DNA from: an uncultured Opitutia bacterium
GTDB lineage: Bacteria; Verrucomicrobiota; Verrucomicrobiia; Opitutales; Opitutaceae
Assembly (NCBI GenBank): GCA_903872425.1
Contig: CAIQKQ010000032.1
Span: 1 to 43,621 of the forward strand
Direction: 5' to 3'
Length of the DNA: 43,621 nucleotides
The translations under genes and the position numbers were made by a program. Below are positions 37,681 through 43,621 of this stretch, one piece after another (position 1 is the stretch's first letter; every line of letters starts with the position of its first letter). The notes below the pieces were generated by a model. That model had not been told where the DNA came from and did no database searches. It saw nothing but the letters and a program-made list of their open reading frames with translations.

Positions 37681-39357
37681 TTATTTTTTTGGCTCGGCCG
37701 CCGGTTCAGTCAGCACGCGCAGCTCGGCCTCCCACGCGGTCGCCTGCGGGTCGTCGCTGGCGGCGCGCGCGGCGGGCACGGCGGCAGTCAGCCAACCGGT
37801 GCGCCATTCGGCCGGAGGGCCGGCAACGGCGAGCAGTCGTTGCCACGCGACCAGCGCCGATTTGCTGTCGCCCAGCGCAGCAAATTGTGCGGCAACGGCG
37901 GCTAGCAAAGGCGCGTCGGCTGCCGCGAGCGTAGTGGTGGGCGCAACGGCTGGCGCGAGGGAGCTCCGTGCCCCAGCCTGATCGCCAGCGGCACGCTGCA
38001 CGTCTGCCAGTGTGAGCGCGACGGCAAGGTTGACGCCCGCGCGCTGCGTTTCCTGCCCGAGGGCGATGGCGTCAGCGGTTTTCCCGGCGTCCGCGAGCAG
38101 TCGCATCCGGCGCAGGACAACGTAGGGCCGTAGCTCGGCGGGCAACTTCGCACGGTCGCGCCATTGCTCGTTTAAGCCCACCTTAAACGGCCGATAAAGC
38201 GGGTCACCAATGAGCACGCCCATCCAGCTGAAATACGGGATCGCGTACGCCGCCGCGTCACCGAGCGTGTCGCCCCGCGCGAGCGCGCGTAGCACCAACT
38301 GTGGCTCGTGGGTGAACTGAAGGAATGGCTCGGTGACGTTGCCAAACGTGCCGGTTACACCACGTGCGACCAGTGCCGGAAGCCACGCTCGTTTCGGATC
38401 GCGCAGGGTCGAAGCGGAATAACTGTAGATGTGCAGTGCGATAGCGCCGGGCGGAAAACGGAAATCATCGCGCGCTATCGGACCGTTAACCGTCTGTGAA
38501 TACCAGCCGAAGTAGAGCGCGGGCGCGTCGAAGCGTGCCTCTGGCGCAAACGTCTCTTTCGCGTGGTCTATGTCGGTGTCGAAGCCGAGCACGGTGAGTT
38601 GTTTGGCCACGTCCTCCAGCCATTCGTCGCCCAGCGTATGCGGGCCACCGAGGTCAACGTAGCCGCGACCGACGAGGCCGGTCGCCTCGGCCGCGAGCGC
38701 GCTGTCCACCAGATGCCGGGCGTCGTCCAGCGTCGGGCCGTCGAGCCGGGCGACTTTGACAATCTGGTGTGCGATGAGCGGGACGGGATGCTCACGATTG
38801 AAAACGGGATTCGGCACAAAGGCCGTGATTGGCCAGCCGGATCGGGGTAGCAGCGCCAGTTCCGAGTCTACGGCGGCGGCGGTGACGCGGAGCCGCGCGT
38901 TACGGGAAGTGAACTGCGGATTGTCGTCCGGCGAATCGTCGTTCGCGACAAAGAGTGGCACGCCGCGGCACACAACAAGGTAGCTGAGCCGGTTGCCGCT
39001 GATGGAATATTTGGCCCGCACGCGCGGCGTCGCGCCAGGCCGAGGTGGCGTAGCTAAGCCGTCAAGCCAGTTGAGCCGCACCAGCTCGTCCTGCAAAGGC
39101 CCATATAGTTGCGTGTCAAACTCCTCCCGGGTAATCATCTCGGTCGCCGGCAGCTTGAGCGTAATGATGTTAGCCGACGGCACGCCGCGTTTGACCGCGT
39201 AGTATTGGGCTAGAGCGACCGACTCGGCGTCCGCGCTGTTGGCGAGTATGACTACACGGGGCGCAAGGCTGTCGGCCGCCGCTTCCGCGCCACGCACCCC
39301 TGTGCCCGTCGTGAAGACCAGGCTGAGAGCGGCGAAAAACACGGCGCGAAAGGTCAT
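37681..39357 (-). CDS. TIGR03790 family exported protein
   Basis: A 558-residue protein with a signal peptide (MTFRAVFFAALSLVFTTGTG, cleavage near GAEA). It has the TIGR03790 core: RVVILANSADAESVALAQYY, AVKRGVPSANIITLKLP, ITREEFDTQLYGPLQDEL, later YLVVCRGVPLFV and SDIDHAKETF-like stretches around 290, and AIALHIYSYSASTLRD. Family members occur mainly in Verrucomicrobia, Planctomycetes and Acidobacteria, and their function is not established. The C-terminal 130 residues are Ala-rich helical repeats of TPR type. It is convergent with the glycosyltransferase and separated by 125 nt from the RND permease end. Confidence 0.85.
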   Translation of the reverse strand: MTFRAVFFAALSLVFTTGTGVRGAEAAADSLAPRVVILANSADAESVALAQYYAVKRGVPSANIITLKLPATEMITREEFDTQLYGPLQDELVRLNWLDGLATPPRPGATPRVRAKYSISGNRLSYLVVCRGVPLFVANDDSPDDNPQFTSRNARLRVTAAAVDSELALLPRSGWPITAFVPNPVFNREHPVPLIAHQIVKVARLDGPTLDDARHLVDSALAAEATGLVGRGYVDLGGPHTLGDEWLEDVAKQLTVLGFDTDIDHAKETFAPEARFDAPALYFGWYSQTVNGPIARDDFRFPPGAIALHIYSYSASTLRDPKRAWLPALVARGVTGTFGNVTEPFLQFTHEPQLVLRALARGDTLGDAAAYAIPYFSWMGVLIGDPLYRPFKVGLNEQWRDRAKLPAELRPYVVLRRMRLLADAGKTADAIALGQETQRAGVNLAVALTLADVQRAAGDQAGARSSLAPAVAPTTTLAAADAPLLAAVAAQFAALGDSKSALVAWQRLLAVAGPPAEWRTGWLTAAVPAARAASDDPQATAWEAELRVLTEPAAEPKK

Positions 39358-39482
39358 AGGAGCTGTTAAATGTGCCTGCTTCTGACAGGAATGGCGAGAG
39401 GAGTTCCGATTTTTTGGTCTTTCTCCACCCTGTTGGCCCCTCCCGGTCTAAGACAACCTACTGCACACGATACATGAAGTGT

Positions 39483-42400
39483 CTACGAACTGATACCCCT
39501 CGCCGCGGCACGCGGCCACTTCGCCCAACGGAACGCGAGCGTGGGGAGGACGAGCAGGTTGAGCGCTGTTGAAGTGATGAGGCCGCCAAGGATAACCTGT
39601 GCCATCGGGCCTTCGATCTCGCGACCAGCCTCGCCGCTGCCAAGCGCGAGTGGCAGCAGGCCTAGCGCGGTCACGAGCGCCGTCATCATGATCGGAATGA
39701 GCCGCTCAGATGCACCGTGGATCACAGTCTCTAAATTCCATGCGCGGCCCTCCTCGGTCACAAGGTGTTCATAGTGCGAGAGCATCATAATGGCGTTGCG
39801 CGTGGTGATGCCAAAGAGCGTAACGAAGCCCACGCGCACGCCCATCGAGAGTGCGCCCCCGCCAAACTTGCTCGCCAGCCAAACGGCGAGTACGCCGCCC
39901 GCGAGCGCAAGTGGGAGGTTGACGACTACGAGGAGGAGGTTGCGCCAGTGGCCAAGCACAACCGAGAGCAACATCAGGATACCCACCGCTGCGATGCCAC
40001 TGTGTAGCCACAGCTCATGCGAGGCCGCCTCGTCTGCCTGCGCGGTACCCGCGAACTCAAAATACATCCCCACTGGAAGCTTAATTTTTTTGTCTAGTGC
40101 CTCGCGCATTGCGGTCACAAAAGTTTTCACATCCTGTCCAGCCGGCGGGCTGCACGAAACGGTCTGCCGCCGCCGCGCGCCCTCGTGCGAGATGGAGGAG
40201 CGGCCGCTAGTAAGATAAACATCGGCCACCTCGCGCAATGGCACACGTATGCCGGTCATGCTCGTGAGCAGGAGTGCCCCGACGTTTTCCGGGTCGCGAC
40301 GGCTGGCCCCGTCGAGCGTCACGGCCACGTCGGTCGTCTGGTTGTCATGGAAAATCTGCGCGACCGTCTCGCCTTCGTAGGCGGCCTGCACGGCCTCCAT
40401 CACCTCGACGGGGCGGAAACCCAGCTCCGTGAGTCGGTCGGGCCGCAGGCGCACAGCGATGCGTGGCGTGCCGGCAGTGGGGTTGGCGTTCACATCCTCG
40501 GCTTTGAGGTCGGTGAGCACCGTTTTCACCTCATCGGCCTTGGCGTCGAGCGCGTCGAGGTCGTCGCCGAAAATGTTCACGACGACGGGTAATCGGTCGC
40601 CGCCTGAAATCGTCTCGTGGATGCGATCGCCGAGAAATGTCAGCACCTCGGTCTGGAGGCCGGGGATGTTATCGAGTAAACTGTGAATCTTTTCCTCAAT
40701 GTCAGCCTGCTCCTCACCGGAAAGATTCGGCTCCAGCTCGACGTGAAACTCGCTCTTTTCCGGGCCCCAAGGGTCCTCGCCGCGCTCGGCGCGGCCGACT
40801 TGCTGCTCGTAAGTAGCGACTCCCTTGATTTTCGCCAGTCCGTCGGAAACCTGTTTTCCAATCCGCAACGTTTCCTGCAGCGAGGCGCCGGGCGCCGTGT
40901 TGACGCTCAGCACGAAATGCCCCTCGCGGAACTCCGGCAGCAGGTCGCCGCCGAGGAAAAAATACCGCGAGAGTGCAAGTGCGCATAACGCGAACACCGT
41001 GCCGACTGTCAACCACGGCGCGGCGTTAACCTTGCGCAAAATATTTTCGTAGCCGCCGCGCAGTGTGCGCTGCAGCCACGGCGTCGCGGCATCGCGCGCG
41101 CCCTGGGAGAAAAAAATCAGTGTTAGCGCGGGCGTCACCGTGAGCGCGACGAGCAGCGAGGTCATGATCGCGAGGATGTAGCAGGCCGCGAGCGGCGCGA
41201 AAAAGCTACCCTGTAGGCCCGTCAGCGTGAGCACAGGGAGAAATACCAGCGCGACGATAAACGTCGCATAGACGACGGCCTTTCGCACTTCGATGGACGC
41301 GCCAAGGATGACGGCCATCGCCGATTTCGGCTGCGCACTGGCACGGTTCTCGCGCAGGCGGCGGAGGATGTTCTCCACGTCAATGATCGAATCGTCCACC
41401 ACCTCGCCGAGCGCAATGGCGAGACCGCCAAGCGTGATCGTGTTCAGCGTCACTCCGAGTCGGTCGAGCACACTGATGGCCGCGAACAGCGAAAGTGGAA
41501 TGGCCGTAAGTGAGATAAGGGCAGTACGGACGTTACCGAGAAACAGAAAAAGCACGAACGCCACCAACCCCGCGCCGAGCAGTAGCGAGTGACTGATGTT
41601 TTTGAGCGACGCTTCGATGAACGTCGCCGGCCGGTGCAGCGCGCCATAGAGTGTGATGCCCTCGCGCGCGAAGACCGGCTTCAGATCGTCGAGCGCGGCC
41701 TCCAGCTCGCGGGTCACATCCATCGTGTTCGAGCCGTATTGGCTGAGCATGGTCATCAGCACACCCGCGCGACCCATGATGAGCGTGTCGCCAAACTTCG
41801 GCTCCGCGCCCTCCGCGACCGTCGCCACGTCGCGCAGCCGCACCGGCACTCCGCCCGCGCTCGTCGTCACCACGATGTTACCCAGCGCCGCGAGCGTGAG
41901 CGTCTGCCCCTCGGACTGAATGCCGATGCGCTGGTTGGGCGTGTCAATGAAGCCCGCGCCGCGCACCCCACTGGCGAGGCGCGCGGCCGTCAGCACGTCG
42001 GTGAGCGTGACGTTGTGCGCCACGAGCAGGTCGGGGTGAACCTGCATCTGCCACTGGCGAATTTCGCCGCCGAAGATGTTGCACTGCGCCACGCCGGATA
42101 CGGCAAGCAGGCGTGGCTTGAGCGTCCAGTCGGCAAACGTCCGCAACTCCATCGGCGTGAGTTTGTCGCTCACGAGGCCGATCTTGAGCAGGTCCATCGT
42201 CGCCGAGGTGAGCGACGACATCTTCGGCGCATGGACGCCCGCCGGCAAGTTGCCCGACGACTCGCCCAGTTTCTCTGCGAGCATTTGGCGGGCTTGGAGC
42301 ACATTCGTCCCCTCCTTGAACACGATGGTGATAACCGACAGTCCTTGGATGGATTCAGAGCGCAGTGACTCCTGACTGCCGAGGCCATTGACCGCACTCT

Positions 42401-42608
42401 CGATGGGCCGGGTGACGAGCGTTTCAACCTGCTCAGCCGAAAGGCCAGGCGCCTCGGTCTGCACCGTGACCTCGGGCGGCACGAAGTTGGGAAATACATC
42501 GAGTTTCGCGCGCGACGCCACATAGACGCCGTAACCGAGCAGCAGCGCCGCGAGCGCCACGACGATGCCGCGAAACCGCAGCGAGAACTGGACGACGGCC
42601 GTGAGCAT
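39483..42608 (-). CDS. RND efflux permease, heavy-metal (CusA/CzcA) family
   Basis: A 1041-residue inner-membrane proton-driven exporter with the 12-helix RND plan: helix 1 at about 13-32, and a large periplasmic loop with VFPNFVPPEVTVQTEAPGLS (about 38-57) and VTRPIESAVNGL. The helix 4 motif GEVVDDSIIDVEN at 401-413 holds the proton-relay acids. The Met triad that binds Cu(I)/Ag(I) in E. coli CusA is not present: at the two positions I can align (near HFVLSVNT and WGPEKSEFHVEL) there is no Met. The substrate is therefore open; Co, Zn, Cd or an organic compound are all possible. Its adaptor gene ends 6 nt upstream, and no TolC-type gene is complete in the window. Confidence 0.93.
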   Translation of the reverse strand: MLTAVVQFSLRFRGIVVALAALLLGYGVYVASRAKLDVFPNFVPPEVTVQTEAPGLSAEQVETLVTRPIESAVNGLGSQESLRSESIQGLSVITIVFKEGTNVLQARQMLAEKLGESSGNLPAGVHAPKMSSLTSATMDLLKIGLVSDKLTPMELRTFADWTLKPRLLAVSGVAQCNIFGGEIRQWQMQVHPDLLVAHNVTLTDVLTAARLASGVRGAGFIDTPNQRIGIQSEGQTLTLAALGNIVVTTSAGGVPVRLRDVATVAEGAEPKFGDTLIMGRAGVLMTMLSQYGSNTMDVTRELEAALDDLKPVFAREGITLYGALHRPATFIEASLKNISHSLLLGAGLVAFVLFLFLGNVRTALISLTAIPLSLFAAISVLDRLGVTLNTITLGGLAIALGEVVDDSIIDVENILRRLRENRASAQPKSAMAVILGASIEVRKAVVYATFIVALVFLPVLTLTGLQGSFFAPLAACYILAIMTSLLVALTVTPALTLIFFSQGARDAATPWLQRTLRGGYENILRKVNAAPWLTVGTVFALCALALSRYFFLGGDLLPEFREGHFVLSVNTAPGASLQETLRIGKQVSDGLAKIKGVATYEQQVGRAERGEDPWGPEKSEFHVELEPNLSGEEQADIEEKIHSLLDNIPGLQTEVLTFLGDRIHETISGGDRLPVVVNIFGDDLDALDAKADEVKTVLTDLKAEDVNANPTAGTPRIAVRLRPDRLTELGFRPVEVMEAVQAAYEGETVAQIFHDNQTTDVAVTLDGASRRDPENVGALLLTSMTGIRVPLREVADVYLTSGRSSISHEGARRRQTVSCSPPAGQDVKTFVTAMREALDKKIKLPVGMYFEFAGTAQADEAASHELWLHSGIAAVGILMLLSVVLGHWRNLLLVVVNLPLALAGGVLAVWLASKFGGGALSMGVRVGFVTLFGITTRNAIMMLSHYEHLVTEEGRAWNLETVIHGASERLIPIMMTALVTALGLLPLALGSGEAGREIEGPMAQVILGGLITSTALNLLVLPTLAFRWAKWPRAAARGISS

Positions 42609-42614
42609 GGGAGC

Positions 42615-43574
42615 TTATTCCTCCGGCGGGGCCAGCGACTTGAGAATCTGGTCGGCGAGCAACTGCTGCGCGCCGGTCACGATGATCTTGTCGCCCTCGG
42701 CCACATCGCCGGTGATGGCCACGCCGTCGGGCAGGTTACGTGCGACTTCGACCGCGCGGTATTGGAAACCGCCGTCGGTCGTCTGAACAAACACCAGTGT
42801 TTTGCCCTCGTGCCGTACGATCGCGCTGCGCGGGACGACCAGAACTTTCTGCGGCTCGCCAGCCACCGCGAGCGTCACGCGCAGCGCCGTGCCCGGCGCG
42901 GGTGGTGTGTCGCGCAGTAGCGCGAGAAAGCTCACGCCTTGGGTCTGAGTGTCGGCCACTGGAGCAGGCCCGAGCACTTCGGCCTCGTGCCACGCGCTCT
43001 CACCCGTGAGCAGGCCGATTCGTGCGGTCGCGGGAGTTTTTTCCGGTGCGTCGCCGGGCAGCAGGTCGATCCGCGCCAGCGCAGCCTCGCCAATGGCGAG
43101 CGAATGCACGAGCGCGGACAAGTCGGATTTCTCCGCCAGCACGCGGCCCCACGCCATAACGAGCTTCGCACGCGCGGCGCTGAGCACAGCGGCGTCGCGC
43201 ACTGACGCGGCCTCGGCGGCGTCCACCGCCGCCTGCGAGGCGTTCCCACCGTTGTCGTGCAGCGACTTGGTGCGCGCGAACTCCTTGGCCGAGCCATCGG
43301 CCACCGCACGCGCCGCCTTGATCTCCTCCACCGACGCGACGAGCGGCGCGGCGTCGAGCACGCGCCCGAACCCCTTCGCCTCAAGCGCGAGAGTGGCGGC
43401 AACCGGAGAGCCGAGCGTACGCTGGTTTGCGCCCGCTACGTCACCGGCAGTGACCGCCGGGCCGGCAGGCTTGGTCTCCGACTTGGGCTCGGCCTCGGGC
43501 TGGTGCAACGTGACCCACGCCGTGCCGCCGCCGAGGACTGCGCCGACCAGCAGGCTGGGAATAATTTTTTTCAT
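42615..43574 (-). CDS. RND efflux periplasmic adaptor (membrane fusion protein), short form
   Basis: A 319-residue adaptor linking the RND pump to an outer-membrane channel. It has an N-terminal signal anchor (MKKIIPSLLVGAVLGGGTAWVTL), a helical hairpin (about 85-150, EEIKAARAVADGSAKEFART), a beta-barrel part (about 180-240) and a membrane-proximal end with VLVVPRSAIVRHEGKTLVFVQ and GVAITGDVAEGDKIIVTGAQQLL (about 280-302). The usual two-part lipoyl domain around the hairpin is poorly visible (only KGFGRVLDAAPLVASV), making it shorter than typical 370-420-residue adaptors. It is co-transcribed with the permease, 6 nt apart. Confidence 0.88.
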   Translation of the reverse strand: MKKIIPSLLVGAVLGGGTAWVTLHQPEAEPKSETKPAGPAVTAGDVAGANQRTLGSPVAATLALEAKGFGRVLDAAPLVASVEEIKAARAVADGSAKEFARTKSLHDNGGNASQAAVDAAEAASVRDAAVLSAARAKLVMAWGRVLAEKSDLSALVHSLAIGEAALARIDLLPGDAPEKTPATARIGLLTGESAWHEAEVLGPAPVADTQTQGVSFLALLRDTPPAPGTALRVTLAVAGEPQKVLVVPRSAIVRHEGKTLVFVQTTDGGFQYRAVEVARNLPDGVAITGDVAEGDKIIVTGAQQLLADQILKSLAPPEE

Positions 43575-43583
43575 GGGGATTTT

Positions 43584-43621
43584 TTAAATACGGTGACGGT
43601 CGGCGAACGCGCTGCCGGGGC
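43584..43621 (-). CDS. Possible 3' end of an upstream gene, cut by the window edge
   Basis: One minus-strand frame reads PGSAFADRHRI and stops with TAA at 43586-43584, just 9 nt before the adaptor ATG. In such operons an outer-membrane efflux (TolC-type) gene often comes first, but eleven residues cannot identify it. Confidence 0.25.
   Translation of the reverse strand, partial: PGSAFADRHRI

Overview
The window is GC-rich bacterial chromosomal DNA, most likely from Verrucomicrobiota, probably Opitutales/Opitutaceae. This is inferred from the protein set: a TIGR03790-type protein, a LemA/DUF4870/M48 cluster, duplicated-type ExbB/ExbD genes, a PpiD-like chaperone beside a YebC-like protein, and many start codons without a clear Shine-Dalgarno sequence. 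No 16S rRNA is present, so the placement is not proven. No phage, insertion sequence, CRISPR array or integrase is visible.

Region 1 (1-14643, all minus strand) is the core information-processing block. In transcription order it reads tRNA-Thr(GGT), tuf, tRNA-Trp(CCA), secE, nusG, rplK, rplA, rplJ, rplL, rpoB, rpoC. A strong intrinsic terminator follows rpoC, and then dnaK begins with a probable TTG start and runs off the left edge. A stem-loop plus T7 tract between rplL and rpoB looks like the attenuator that lowers polymerase output relative to L7/L12. RpoC has lost all four cysteines of its second zinc site.

Region 2 (14762-22903) holds two divergent envelope clusters. Leftwards runs a large TPR protein, ExbB, ExbD and a TonB-like single-pass protein. 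This looks like a proton-driven energy-transduction module, but the ExbD membrane aspartate is replaced by asparagine and the TPR signal peptide is interrupted by an in-frame TAG. Rightwards runs LemA, a DUF4870 membrane protein and an M48 membrane metallopeptidase with a long C-terminal extension.

Region 3 (23064-31678) is a set of mostly single genes: a remnant of a secreted protein, an RlmI-like rRNA methyltransferase, a double CDGSH iron-sulfur protein with a palindromic operator-like site, a secreted protein joining a Spy-like helical region to an esterase fold, a SPATA20/YyaL-type thioredoxin-domain protein frameshifted at a (CG)6 tract, a SulP transporter fused to STAS and cyclic-nucleotide-binding domains, and tRNA-Arg(CCG).

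Region 4 (31786-43621) contains a Gfo/Idh/MocA oxidoreductase, a small membrane protein, a PpiD/SurA-like chaperone, a YebC-family regulator, a GT4 glycosyltransferase, a TIGR03790 protein, and a heavy-metal-type RND permease with its periplasmic adaptor. The end of a further upstream gene may be visible at the right edge.
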